Below are positions 47,701-55,830 of a stretch of 64,000 bases of DNA, piece by piece. The notes under the pieces were generated by a model. It saw only the letters and a list, made by a program, of their open reading frames with translations, did not search any database and was not told the origin of the DNA. Positions within the stretch are counted from its first letter, which is position 1. Each line of letters begins with the position of its first letter. The position numbers and the translations under genes are program-made. Source of the stretch: Rhizobium sp. WYJ-E13 (GTDB taxonomy: Bacteria > Pseudomonadota > Alphaproteobacteria > Rhizobiales > Rhizobiaceae); assembly GCF_018987265.1 (NCBI RefSeq), contig NZ_CP076854.1:1550001-1614000 (forward strand). The letters run 5' to 3'.

Positions 47701-47805
47701 GAAGGTCCAGCCGTCAATCACGACGCTTTGCCTGTCGCGCCAGTGAGCAAGCTCGGCTGTACGAACCTTCAAACGATCGAGGCGTTGGGCGATAGTGAGA
47801 GACAT
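44779..47805 (-). CDS. Alpha-mannosidase, glycoside hydrolase family 38
   Basis: 1008-residue GH38 enzyme. Catalytic zinc and substrate residues lie in HAHIDLAWLWPYGETRRK. The catalytic Asp nucleophile is in WLPDCFGFSGALPQIL, and a second active-site stretch is WVEPDTNMPTGESL. C-terminal beta-sandwich domains complete the usual bacterial length. No signal peptide, so it cleaves alpha-mannosides after import. It is divergent from the first ROK regulator and shares an 18-bp control element with the importer promoter at 50399-50416, tying it to the ABC transporter genes further right. Confidence 0.93.
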   Translation of the reverse strand: MSLTIAQRLDRLKVRTAELAHWRDRQSVVIDGWTFDGEPIAHHQDWPHRKGMVHFAASATVPRDWPIDEVRLQLDLGGESLITLHYPGGQAETFGLDPYHQEFPIKGREFSIATDSVARFPFGEPNRAPRLNKARLIWLDEPVHKLHLLLRQIGEAAVVLESHEVVSHLIEAAERALRSLDWPSDTPAYISRISGAVMQQKIWELPELQADPAGLTEAQSASAGAAYDMLIARLKELQKRFPPNGELLLTGHAHIDLAWLWPYGETRRKMRRTFNTALSLMERSDDFRFNQSTAHYYAQMEEDDPELLERIKKKVAEGKWETVGGMWVEPDTNMPTGESLARQVLYGQRYFEKHFGLRHTVCWLPDCFGFSGALPQILQLGGIDSFFTIKVNWSETNHIPSDLFWWKGLDGSKVLTHTFDNPMQGYNGFVQPDCFVPTWKNFRGKAQHDTSLLAVGYGDGGGGVTPEMVEREVQLRDFPAIPKARWGTVKGFYEKAHRTAAEKELPVWDGEIYLELHRATLTSQSGVKRKHRQAERALITAETIASLAHLLGAAKPQSLEADWRVVLKNEFHDILPGSSIREVYIDAERELDGAIGNAKAEQDKALKALSAQLPAGGVADALIAVNPSLAPRPLTATLSDGTVLSSADIVAPLSVLVFDRKALKPAGMLKADARSLENEHLSVVIGADGAVSSLIHKATGREAIEGSANQLWVYPADKPRNWDAWDVDADYAEKAIRLDKPESITLAEQGSHRAAIRVVYRYRNSTVTQLYVLTANARRLDIETTIDWHDRRTLLRTLNPVAVRSRTASFECAFGIVERQTHMNTSWEQAMFEAAAHRFVDLSEPGFGVALLNNAKYGHSARGNVIGMSLVRSPIYPDPLADEGEQSFTYALMPHEGAWHEGDVLQEAIDLNQPLVTLEASGLSAGTLSPLGVKGIPVAFSGLKPAEEGDGLILRLYEPAGRRGRLSLALPSGWQASGPLNILEEPIERAGPVDIMPFEIRTWRLQQS

Positions 47806-47916
47806 GGCGGGTCCTATTGGAAAATAAGCAACTGACGGACGGGGAGAAAATCTGGTCGCGCGAATAGGCCGCAGGCGCCGCGTCCCGTCTCCTCCAACCG
47901 AGGCGCGTGGCCGCTC

Positions 47917-47934
47917 TTAGATTAAGTAACTTTG
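47917..47934 (-). promoter_or_regulatory. 18-bp putative ROK operator, mannosidase side
   Basis: Read on the minus strand, the element is CAAAGTTACTTAATCTAA. It matches the element at 50399-50416 at 17 of 18 positions and has the same orientation towards the catabolic gene, ending 111 bp before the alpha-mannosidase start. It contains the near-palindrome AAGTTACTT. Probable binding site of one of the two local ROK regulators. Confidence 0.65.
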
Positions 47935-48017
47935 TTTTCACGTCAAGCGCCCAAGAAATAAGTTGCGGGAGTTTTGGCTGTGATACACAAGCATTCAGGT
48001 GCTTAGGGAAGACGGTC

Positions 48018-49154
48018 ATGCGGTATCTTCGATCCGGGCCGCGGCGACGTCAGGCAGAGGAAACGGCCGTTACGCGGAATAAGACAATCGGTCTGCGATC
48101 GGGAGAAATCGCCGACAGGAATATCCGCGTCATCCTGGAGGCGATCCGCCGGCACGGTCCCTTGACCCGCATGGAACTCGGCCAGCATTCCGGTCTTACC
48201 GGGCCTGGAATCACCAACATTCTGCGCCGTCTCAGCGACGGAGGGTTGGTGACGTCGCATCGCCGCACTGGCGCAGGTAGCGGCGCAACCGCTACCGAAT
48301 TCGCCTTGCGGCCCGATGGCGCGTTTTCGATCGGCGTCAGGGTTCGCCAAGACAGGGGCGAGGCCGTCCTGATCGATCTCAGTGGTCAGGTCCATGACCG
48401 CGAATATTTTCCCCTCACCCCGACAACGCGCGTGCCGTCAATCCTTTCGGTGACCAAGAACATCATCGGGCGGCATGCCGACCTGCCGATCATCGGCCTG
48501 GGAATCGGGTCAAACGACTGGAGCGCAGAAGAAAGCGATGAACTCGACGCAACGTCGACGCTTCTCCGCAGCCACGTCGAGAACGAATGCACCGCAAGCC
48601 TGCTCGCTGAGCGCACCATCGGCGCGCCTGCCCCGGAAGGCGGACTGGCGATGATCATCATTGACCAGGATGTGCAAGCTGGCTTCCTTGTCCGCGGCAT
48701 TCCGTATTCCGGCGTGCATGGACGCGCAGGCAGCATCGGCGACATGCTGACCGGCCCCGACAACGTCAGGCTGAACACCGTGGTCGGCTTCGGCGCCCTG
48801 CATGCGCTGGTCGGCGATGAGGAATTCAAACGGCTCATTGCGGGCGAGGAGCCGTCGTCCCCTCAATTGACGCAGTGGATCCGTGATGCCGCAAGTCACC
48901 TGCTCGACCCGATCATCGCGATGGCCGGCTTCATTGCGCCAGGTGTCATCATGATCGGCGGCGACCTACCGCGAAGCGTTATCGAAGCGCTGATCCACCA
49001 GCTTTCCGTCGAACGCCGCGACACATCCAAACGACCATTTCTGACGCCGTGGATTTCGCCGATGAAACCGGCAAGCTTCAGCGGCGGCGGCGTCGCGCTG
49101 GGGGCGGCATTGCTGCCCTTCCTCAACACCCTGCTGCCGCCGGTTTCCGCCTGA
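48018..49154 (+). CDS. ROK-family transcriptional regulator
   Basis: 378-residue regulator, N-terminal winged helix (about residues 35-85; RHGPLTRMELGQHSGLTGPG, ILRRLSDGGLV) plus a ROK/ASKHA domain. The zinc-binding CxCGxxGCxE motif of typical NagC/Mlc proteins and a clear ATP-binding DxGxT are absent, so it is a non-kinase sensor. I chose ATG 48018 with AGGGA 8 bases upstream; the longer in-frame start at 47907 would add 37 residues unlike the family and cover the shared operator. Divergent from the mannosidase gene, which it probably represses. Confidence 0.9.
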   Translation: MRYLRSGPRRRQAEETAVTRNKTIGLRSGEIADRNIRVILEAIRRHGPLTRMELGQHSGLTGPGITNILRRLSDGGLVTSHRRTGAGSGATATEFALRPDGAFSIGVRVRQDRGEAVLIDLSGQVHDREYFPLTPTTRVPSILSVTKNIIGRHADLPIIGLGIGSNDWSAEESDELDATSTLLRSHVENECTASLLAERTIGAPAPEGGLAMIIIDQDVQAGFLVRGIPYSGVHGRAGSIGDMLTGPDNVRLNTVVGFGALHALVGDEEFKRLIAGEEPSSPQLTQWIRDAASHLLDPIIAMAGFIAPGVIMIGGDLPRSVIEALIHQLSVERRDTSKRPFLTPWISPMKPASFSGGGVALGAALLPFLNTLLPPVSA

Positions 49155-49169
49155 CCCCGGCTTAGCGGA

Positions 49170-50216
49170 TCAGGCAAGCGCCTCGTCTGTGTGGCTGGCA
49201 TCCGAGGCAAGCGCCTTGTCGAGCACTTTCTGGATATTCGCCGCCCTGCGGAACGAAGGTTCCTGCGTTCTGCCTGCCCTGACGGCCTGCACGAAGCGCT
49301 GATAGTTCGTTTCGACCGGATCGAAGGGGATGTCGCGCCATGTTGCGGTGTGAACATCTTCGCCGAGGCAGGCGCGAAGCGTCGACTTCCCGGTGTCGTA
49401 GATCATCTCGATCGAACCGGTCTCGCCATAGACCCTGAGACGCAGCTGATCCATCTGGCCGGCGGCCGTTCGCGTCGCCTGGATGGTGCCGATCGCGCCG
49501 TTTGTGAAATCGACATTCATCGTGAAGCTGTCATTCGCATCGAGATCATATTCGCCGATCTTGTCTCCCGGAGCCTTGTTGAAGGTTTTCAGCCGCGCGA
49601 AGACGTGGGCGACATCGAGCCCCGAACCATAGGACGCAAAATCGACGATATGGATGCCGATATCGCCGAGCGCGCCGTTCGAGCCGTGTTTCTTGCTGAG
49701 GCGCCACAGCCATTTGCTCTCGCTCTTCCAGTCGCCCCAATGACGCCCCACAAGCCAGCTCTGCAGGTGCGATGCCTCGACATGTCGCACCTCGCCGATC
49801 TCGCCGGCAAGGACCATTTGCCGGCCCTTCTGCAGCGCGGGCGAATTGCGATAGGTGAAGTTGACCATGCCGACCTTGCCCGCTTTTTCGATGGCATCGG
49901 TCATTTCCATTGCCTTGACGGCATCCGTCGCCAGCGGCTTTTCGCAAAAGACATGCTTGCCCGCCGCAATCGCCTGAAGCGTCGTCGGGTGGTGAATGCG
50001 GTCGGGAGTGACATTGGCAACGGCATCGAACTCGCCCCAGACCAGCGCCTCCTCCAGAGTGCCGAAATGGTTGGGAATGCCGTGCTCCGAGCAAAAGGCC
50101 GCCAGCCGTTCGGGAACGACATCGACCCCGCCCACCACGCTGACGCCTTCGATCGCCTTGAAATTTGCAGCATGCTGGTTGGCCATACCGCCAGTGCCGA
50201 GAATGAGTAAGCGCAT
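49170..50216 (-). CDS. Gfo/Idh/MocA family NAD(P)-dependent oxidoreductase
   Basis: 348-residue sugar dehydrogenase-like protein. The Rossmann motif is at the start (LLILGTGGMANQHAANF), and the catalytic Lys is in the EKP motif of HVFCEKPLATDA. The C-terminal alpha/beta domain follows (RNSPALQKGRQMVLAGEIGE). ATG 50216 has GGAGG five bases upstream and gives the normal family N-terminus; the longer frame is spurious. It is convergent with the first ROK gene and divergent from the importer genes, so it may oxidise the imported sugar or the mannose released from it. Confidence 0.92.
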   Translation of the reverse strand: MRLLILGTGGMANQHAANFKAIEGVSVVGGVDVVPERLAAFCSEHGIPNHFGTLEEALVWGEFDAVANVTPDRIHHPTTLQAIAAGKHVFCEKPLATDAVKAMEMTDAIEKAGKVGMVNFTYRNSPALQKGRQMVLAGEIGEVRHVEASHLQSWLVGRHWGDWKSESKWLWRLSKKHGSNGALGDIGIHIVDFASYGSGLDVAHVFARLKTFNKAPGDKIGEYDLDANDSFTMNVDFTNGAIGTIQATRTAAGQMDQLRLRVYGETGSIEMIYDTGKSTLRACLGEDVHTATWRDIPFDPVETNYQRFVQAVRAGRTQEPSFRRAANIQKVLDKALASDASHTDEALA

Positions 50217-50398
50217 CGGATCCTCCATAGATGTCAGGTTCGGCCATCTCACGTATCCGAGGCAAAACCTCTCCACGCCATCGCGGATGCCCGGAGTGGT
50301 TGGATTTTTTGTGATCTGGACGTGCGGCGGCGGTCCGCTAACTTGTGTTGAATGTCGCCGGCATCTCAATCCTCCCAAGCTGCGGCTTGACATCAAAT

Positions 50399-50416
50399 CA
50401 AAGTAACTTAATCTAA
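50399..50416 (+). promoter_or_regulatory. 18-bp putative ROK operator, importer side
   Basis: CAAAGTAACTTAATCTAA matches the mannosidase-side element (47917-47934, minus strand) at 17 of 18 bases. It lies between the divergent oxidoreductase and binding-protein genes, ending 76 bp before the binding-protein start. It suggests joint control of both transcription units. Confidence 0.65.
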
Positions 50417-50492
50417 TTAATGCAGCATGGAAATGAGGAGAGGTCAATCGACCACCAGGCTGTATCCGTTGAAAATGGGGAGGAGACCCATC

Positions 50493-51791
50493 ATGAAGAG
50501 AGCGTTCGTCAGCGCATTAGCGCTGAGCACAATGTTATTTTCAGTGCCTGCCGCATTTGCCCAGGAGCTGGCGACAAAGGACAGGATCGGCGCTGCAGAT
50601 GCGCCCAAAACCCTTGTGGTTCGGCTCACGAACGACAGTCCGAACAATTCCGACCCCAACATCGCAGAGGGTTACCAGAAGCTCTTTGTCGACTTCATAA
50701 AAAAACACCCGGACTGGAAATTGCAGATGCAGTTCATGTCCTCCGACATCGGCACGGAACAGGCCAAGATGCTGGAGCAGGCCAAGGCCGGCAATGCGCC
50801 GGATTGTGCCGCCGTCGACTCCTTCGTGCTCTCGCAGTTCATGGTCAATAAAGTGCTGGCGGATTTCACGCCCTATTTCTCCAAGGAAGAAGTCGACGAT
50901 CTCTTCCCCTTCATCCGCAGCGGCATCACCGACAAGGACCAGACGATCCGCGCCTGGTGGTGGGATACGGACCTTCGCGTCCTCTACCGCAACAAGTCTG
51001 TTGTAGCCGACGCGCCGCAGACCTGGGACGATCTGAAGAAGGCCGCTATAGCCTCCACCAAGGAAGGCATGGAAGGCGTCCTCTTCAACGGCGGGCGCTG
51101 GGAAGGCACCACCTTCGACTGGCTGGCGAACTATTGGGCGCTCGGCGGCAAGCTCGTCGACGATTCCGGCAAGCCGGTCTTCGGCGAGGGCGAAAACAAG
51201 GAGAAATTCCTAAAAGCGCTGAACTACTTCAAGGATCTCGTCGATTCCGGTGCGGCTCCCAAGCGCGTCACCACCATCGCCAATTACGATGACATGAACG
51301 CGGCGGCAGCAGCGGCGACGACGGCGCTCTTCATCGGCGGCAACTGGCAATATGCGCAGCTGAAGGCGACCCTCGACGAAGAGGAATTCAAGAACTGGAC
51401 CTTCTCGCCGATCCCCGGCCCGACCGCCGATCAGCGTTCCACAGGCACCGGCGGATGGACGATCGCGTCCTTCAGCAAGGACAAGGACAAGGTGGAAATG
51501 TGCGCCAATCTTGCCCGCGACGTCTATATGGGTCCGGCAAACGCGCTGCAGCAGCAGCTGCCGACCCGCAAGTCGCTCTTCGACAAGTATGAGGTCTTCT
51601 CGACGGAAGCCAACAAGACCTTCGCCAATGCGCTGGTCGACGGCCAGGCGCGTCCCGGCGTGCCGATCTATCCGGAGATCTCGAACCAGATCCAGATCAT
51701 GATGGGCGACGTGCTCTCGGGAACGAAGAAACCGGAAGAAGCCCTGGATGCCGCTTTCAGCGCGGCGATGGAGGCTTACAAGCGTCTCTGA
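50493..51791 (+). CDS. Sugar ABC transporter substrate-binding protein (CUT1)
   Basis: 432-residue family 1 solute-binding protein with a Sec signal peptide ending at AAFAQ (about residue 24). ATG 50493 is chosen since GGGAGGAG lies just upstream and the signal peptide begins there; the longer frame adds 22 basic residues. Cleft regions include GVLFNGGRWEGTTFDWLANY and GGWTIASFSKDKDKVEMCAN. Presumed ligand is a mannoside or mannose-containing oligosaccharide, judged from the GH38 gene. First gene of the importer operon. Confidence 0.92.
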   Translation: MKRAFVSALALSTMLFSVPAAFAQELATKDRIGAADAPKTLVVRLTNDSPNNSDPNIAEGYQKLFVDFIKKHPDWKLQMQFMSSDIGTEQAKMLEQAKAGNAPDCAAVDSFVLSQFMVNKVLADFTPYFSKEEVDDLFPFIRSGITDKDQTIRAWWWDTDLRVLYRNKSVVADAPQTWDDLKKAAIASTKEGMEGVLFNGGRWEGTTFDWLANYWALGGKLVDDSGKPVFGEGENKEKFLKALNYFKDLVDSGAAPKRVTTIANYDDMNAAAAAATTALFIGGNWQYAQLKATLDEEEFKNWTFSPIPGPTADQRSTGTGGWTIASFSKDKDKVEMCANLARDVYMGPANALQQQLPTRKSLFDKYEVFSTEANKTFANALVDGQARPGVPIYPEISNQIQIMMGDVLSGTKKPEEALDAAFSAAMEAYKRL

Positions 51792-51875
51792 TCCCGGGCG
51801 TTTTCAACGCTTCCGACCGCGGCGGCGCCTGGTCCCAGGCGCCGCCGACAGTGCCAAACCCGGACAGAGAAGCCA

Positions 51876-52805
51876 ATGAGCCCTATTGCCATCGAGGCTG
51901 ACAGCCCGCCTCAAAGCAGAACGTTCATGCGTCGGTTCGCCGGTGCGCCCCTGCCCTGGATCATGCCCGTGATCGTCGTCATCGGCATATTCTACCTGTA
52001 TCCCGTCATCGACGTTTTCCGGCTTTCCTTCACCAATGCGACGCTAATCGGCGAAAACCAGGACTATACGCTGGGGTCGATCGCCAATGCGCTCGGCTCG
52101 CCGCAACTGCCCGACATTCTCTGGGCGACGCTGATCTTCGTCGGCGGCAGCGTCATCGGCCAGCAGATTCTCGGTCTTGCGGTCGCTGTCACTGTCATCC
52201 GCGGCGAAAAGCGCGGCCTCTTCGGCACCACGATCCTGAGGACGACGGCGCTCGTCGCCTGGGTCGTGCCAGGCATTGCCGGCGGCATCATCTGGCAGAT
52301 GCTGTTTTCCGAAGCGCCTTATGGCGCGCTGAACAGCATTTTGAGGCTCATGCACATGCCGACTGTTGCCTGGCTTTCGGACCCAGCTATGGCGCCCTGG
52401 TCGACGCTGATCTCGAACATCTGGCGCGGTACGGCCTTTTCCATGGTCGTCATGTATGCGGCGCTGAAATCGATCGATCCCTCGCTCTACGAAGCGGCCG
52501 AGGTCGACGGCGCCAGCGCCTCGCAGCAGTTCTTTTTCGTGACGCTTCCGCAGCTGCGCGCCGCCATCCTCGTCAACATGATCCTGATCACCATCCAGAC
52601 GGTCAACACCTTCGACGCGATCATCACTCTGACCGGCGGCGGACCGGGGCGCGCGACCGAGGTGATCTCACTCTACGTCTTCAATATCGTGTTCCGAAAC
52701 TACGATCTCTCCGGCGGCAGCGTGCTGTCGGTGCTGATGCTGATCATCAGCCTGGGGCTCGCCTTCGTCTACGCATCGTTCCTGCCGAAGGAGGAAGAGC
52801 AATGA
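51876..52805 (+). CDS. Sugar ABC transporter permease (MalF-type, CUT1)
   Basis: 309-residue inner-membrane permease; the first helix is WIMPVIVVIGIFYLYPVI and the EAA loop is PSLYEAAEVDGASASQQFFF. Starts 84 bp after the binding-protein gene and overlaps the next permease gene by ATGA. Part of the probable mannoside importer. Confidence 0.93.
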   Translation: MSPIAIEADSPPQSRTFMRRFAGAPLPWIMPVIVVIGIFYLYPVIDVFRLSFTNATLIGENQDYTLGSIANALGSPQLPDILWATLIFVGGSVIGQQILGLAVAVTVIRGEKRGLFGTTILRTTALVAWVVPGIAGGIIWQMLFSEAPYGALNSILRLMHMPTVAWLSDPAMAPWSTLISNIWRGTAFSMVVMYAALKSIDPSLYEAAEVDGASASQQFFFVTLPQLRAAILVNMILITIQTVNTFDAIITLTGGGPGRATEVISLYVFNIVFRNYDLSGGSVLSVLMLIISLGLAFVYASFLPKEEEQ

Positions 52806-53644
52806 GCGGACGCACCGGAACACGGCTCGGCGATGCCATGAGCTATCTCTTCATGCTGGTGATGTTTATCTTCTTTGCCGGCCCCCTCACCTATCTCCTG
52901 TCGATGGCGCTGCGTGACAAGCGTGAGGTCTATCGCGGCGCGGCGCGTTATATTCCCGACAATCCCACTATCCAGAATTTCATCACCGTTCTCAACAACA
53001 GCTATTTTCCGATCTATCTCTGGAACGGCCTCAAGCTTGCGGCACTCAGCGGGCTCGGCGTGCTGATTGTCGCCTTGCCCGCCGCTTACGCTTTCTCTCG
53101 CTTCCAGTTCCGCGGCAAGGGCCTCTCGATGATGGGGCTGCTGCTTTTCCAGATGATTTCGCCGCTCGTCATCATGGTGCCGCTCTACCGCTACATGAAC
53201 CGCCTCGGCCTGCTGGACACGCATTTCGCCGTCGTCATGGTCTATATCGCACTCGGCGTTCCCCTGGCGACCTGGCTGTTGAAGAGCACCGTCGACGGCA
53301 TTCCGCGCAGCCTCGACGAAGCCGCCATGATCGACGGCTGCAACCGCTTCTCGGTCTTCTGGCGCATCATCCTGCCCTTGTCGGCGCCGGGCATCGCCTC
53401 GGTCTTCATCATCACCGTCATTGCCGGCTGGTCGCAATTTCTGGTGCCTTTCCTGCTGCTGACCAAAAATGACCTGATGCCGATCGGCGTCGGAATCTTT
53501 AACTTCCGCGGCATGCAGACCGACTCGTCCATCCAGCTGCTTGCGGCCGCCTGCCTGATTTCCGTCGTGCCGGCGATCGTGGCGTTCCTGTCGCTCCAGC
53601 GGCTGATCCTCGGCGCCATGACCAGTGGCGCGGTGAAAGGGTAA
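52802..53644 (+). CDS. Sugar ABC transporter permease (MalG-type, CUT1)
   Basis: 280-residue inner-membrane permease. The first helix is YLFMLVMFIFFAGPLTYLLS, and the EAA loop is IPRSLDEAAMIDGCNRFSVF. Overlaps the first permease by four bases, so translation is coupled. Followed after 40 bp by a ROK regulator gene instead of the ATPase, which comes two genes later. Confidence 0.93.
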   Translation: MSGRTGTRLGDAMSYLFMLVMFIFFAGPLTYLLSMALRDKREVYRGAARYIPDNPTIQNFITVLNNSYFPIYLWNGLKLAALSGLGVLIVALPAAYAFSRFQFRGKGLSMMGLLLFQMISPLVIMVPLYRYMNRLGLLDTHFAVVMVYIALGVPLATWLLKSTVDGIPRSLDEAAMIDGCNRFSVFWRIILPLSAPGIASVFIITVIAGWSQFLVPFLLLTKNDLMPIGVGIFNFRGMQTDSSIQLLAAACLISVVPAIVAFLSLQRLILGAMTSGAVKG

Positions 53645-53684
53645 GGTCGGTTTGCGTGTCCGTGGCAGATAGAGGATCCCGACC

Positions 53685-54923
53685 ATGAACCAGATGACCG
53701 GCGCCAGATTGTCTCCTGATCTGACGGGGGCCAATGTCGAGGATGCAGGCGAGCATAACAGAGCCGTCGTGCTGCGTTGTGTCCATCGGCAGGCGCCGAT
53801 TTCGCGTGCCGAAATCGCCAGACAGACCGGCTTCACCAAGCCGGCGATCGCCCGGATCGTCGATCGTCTGCTGGACGAAGGCCTGATCATCGAGGCGCGC
53901 CGGCGGCACGGGCTGAGGGGGCAGCCGGCCATCGAGCTTGAGATCAACCCCGACGCGTTTTTCGCGATCGGCATCAATATCGATCGCGATCATCTGACGA
54001 TCGTCGCCGTCGATGCCGTCGGCAACGTGCGTGCCCGCGTGCACCACGAAAAGCGCTACGTCCGTCCGGCCGAATTCATGCAGCTGACGGCCGATGCCAT
54101 ATCGCATTTTCAGCGAAGCCGGCTGATCGATGATGCGCATCTGGCCGGCATCGGGCTTGCGATGCCGGATTGGCTTGGCGAGATTCCTTTCCTCGGCATG
54201 CCTGACGACTATTCCGAATGGACGGAATTCGATGTGCGCGCAGCACTCGAAAACCTGACGCAGCATCCGGTCTTCATTGAAAATGAGACCAATGCCGCAG
54301 CGCTTGCCGAGCTTGACTATGGCCTCGGCGCGGAAAGCCGCAGCTTCTTTTATATCGCCATCAATGCCTGTCTGGGCGGTGGCCTGGTGCTCGACGGCAA
54401 TGGACATCGCGGCGCCATGGCGCTGAGCGGCGAAATCGGCTGGCTGCCGATCGCCGACAACCGGGACAAGACCGCCCCCAAGGTCGATCTTCTTGGCGAG
54501 ATGGTGACGATATTTTTCCTCTACAAGTTCCTTGCAGAGCACGGCGTCGATGCGAGCGTGCCGCAGGACCTCCTGACGCTCGACGCCCGCGGCAAAGCCC
54601 TTGTGTCAAAGTGGCTGAAGGAAATGAGCGCTCCCCTTGCCGTTGCGGTCAAGCATATCGGCATGATCGTCGATCCCGACGCCATCATCATCGGCGGCCG
54701 ACTGCCGATCCGTATGATCGACGAGTTGCTGCGCTACGTTCACGAACATCTGACGGCCGGAGACAACACTCTGCCTTCGCTGCATCGTGCTTCGATCGGC
54801 GAGGACGCTTCAGCACTCGGTGCTGCGGCGATGCCAATGGCGGCGTCCCTGATGCTGGCATCCGCCGACGCCGTGCAACGCACCCGCTCGCCTCTCAAAT
54901 TCATGGATCGCTTGAACAATTAA
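53685..54923 (+). CDS. ROK-family transcriptional regulator (second of the cluster)
   Basis: 412-residue regulator with an N-terminal winged helix (about residues 25-80; APISRAEIARQTGFTKPAIA, IVDRLLDEGLI) and a ROK sugar-sensing domain (about 90-390). NETNAAALAELDYG is kept, but the zinc CxCGxxGCxE motif is lost (region NACLGGGLVLDGNG onward), so it is a sensor rather than a kinase. AGAGG precedes the ATG. It sits inside the importer operon between permease and isomerase genes, so it is autoregulated with them and may control the shared 18-bp sites together with the other ROK protein. Confidence 0.9.
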   Translation: MNQMTGARLSPDLTGANVEDAGEHNRAVVLRCVHRQAPISRAEIARQTGFTKPAIARIVDRLLDEGLIIEARRRHGLRGQPAIELEINPDAFFAIGINIDRDHLTIVAVDAVGNVRARVHHEKRYVRPAEFMQLTADAISHFQRSRLIDDAHLAGIGLAMPDWLGEIPFLGMPDDYSEWTEFDVRAALENLTQHPVFIENETNAAALAELDYGLGAESRSFFYIAINACLGGGLVLDGNGHRGAMALSGEIGWLPIADNRDKTAPKVDLLGEMVTIFFLYKFLAEHGVDASVPQDLLTLDARGKALVSKWLKEMSAPLAVAVKHIGMIVDPDAIIIGGRLPIRMIDELLRYVHEHLTAGDNTLPSLHRASIGEDASALGAAAMPMAASLMLASADAVQRTRSPLKFMDRLNN

Positions 54924-54954
54924 AACAGCCGGCAGGACCGCTGGGAGGATATTG

Positions 54955-55809
54955 ATGAGAATTGGTTTTTATACATCGACATTCAACGACCGGCCGCTTG
55001 AGGAGGTGGTGGATTTCGCTGCCTCTGCCGGTTTCGATGCGATCGAAATCGATGTCGGCGGCCATATCAAGACGCCGGACAGGGTGCGGGCTGCTGTGGC
55101 ACTTGCCCGCGACCATAACCTCTTCGTTTCCTCGATCACCTACTTCGGCAACCAGCTTGATGCCAATAGCGGCAAGCGCGGCGAGCTTCGCACCCGCACG
55201 GAAGAATTTGCCGAGGCGATCGGCGAAGCGGGCGTGCCGATCTTCGTGATCTTTCCCGGACGTGATGATAGTGCCGACGACGAAGCCAATTACGATGATT
55301 TTGCCGAATTCGCCAATCGGCTGATCAGCAGGACGACGTCAAGCGGCCTCGTCTTCGCGATCGAAAACTGGCCGGGGCCCCAGGACAACTTCATCGGAAC
55401 CACGCCGAAGGGCTGGCAGGAACTCTTCAGGCGGATTCCCGACCGGCGCTTCGGTCTTGAATTCGACCCGTCGCACCTCATCCGCATCGGCGTAGACCCC
55501 TATGTCGCGATGGACGCGGTCAAGGATCGCATTGCCATTCTCCATGCCAAGGATACTGCAATCGATGCGGTCGTGCAGCAGGCAGTCGGCTATCACGGCA
55601 AGGGCTGGTGGCAGTATAAGCTGCCGGGCCAGGGCCTTCTCGACTGGCAGCGTTTCCTGCGCCAGGCGCGGACCAACGGCTTCGACGGCACACTTTCGAT
55701 CGAGCACGAGGACCCCGCCTACGGATGGCCGGGCAAGGATCTCGAGGCCAGAAAGGAGGGCGAACGCCTCGGCCTCGCTTACCTGAGAAACGTCTTGAAC
55801 ACGCTTTGA
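54955..55809 (+). CDS. Sugar phosphate isomerase/epimerase-like TIM-barrel protein
   Basis: 284-residue xylose-isomerase-like TIM barrel. Metal-ligand positions appear in GLVFAIENWPGPQDN (Glu), GLEFDPSHLIRIG (Asp and His) and LSIEHEDPAYG (Glu). ATG 54955 is used; the frame also opens with TTG one codon earlier, and GGGAGG lies 8-9 bases before the ATG. Member of the mannoside operon, 21 bp before the ATPase gene. It probably isomerises the sugar product or its oxidised form made by the Gfo/Idh/MocA enzyme. Cytoplasmic. Confidence 0.87.
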   Translation: MRIGFYTSTFNDRPLEEVVDFAASAGFDAIEIDVGGHIKTPDRVRAAVALARDHNLFVSSITYFGNQLDANSGKRGELRTRTEEFAEAIGEAGVPIFVIFPGRDDSADDEANYDDFAEFANRLISRTTSSGLVFAIENWPGPQDNFIGTTPKGWQELFRRIPDRRFGLEFDPSHLIRIGVDPYVAMDAVKDRIAILHAKDTAIDAVVQQAVGYHGKGWWQYKLPGQGLLDWQRFLRQARTNGFDGTLSIEHEDPAYGWPGKDLEARKEGERLGLAYLRNVLNTL

Positions 55810-55830
55810 GCGCGACCCGGGAGGACAAAA

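Noticed and set aside
46090..47835. 581-codon open frame antisense to the alpha-mannosidase
   Set aside because: No recognisable domain; the GH38 motifs on the other strand explain the sequence.
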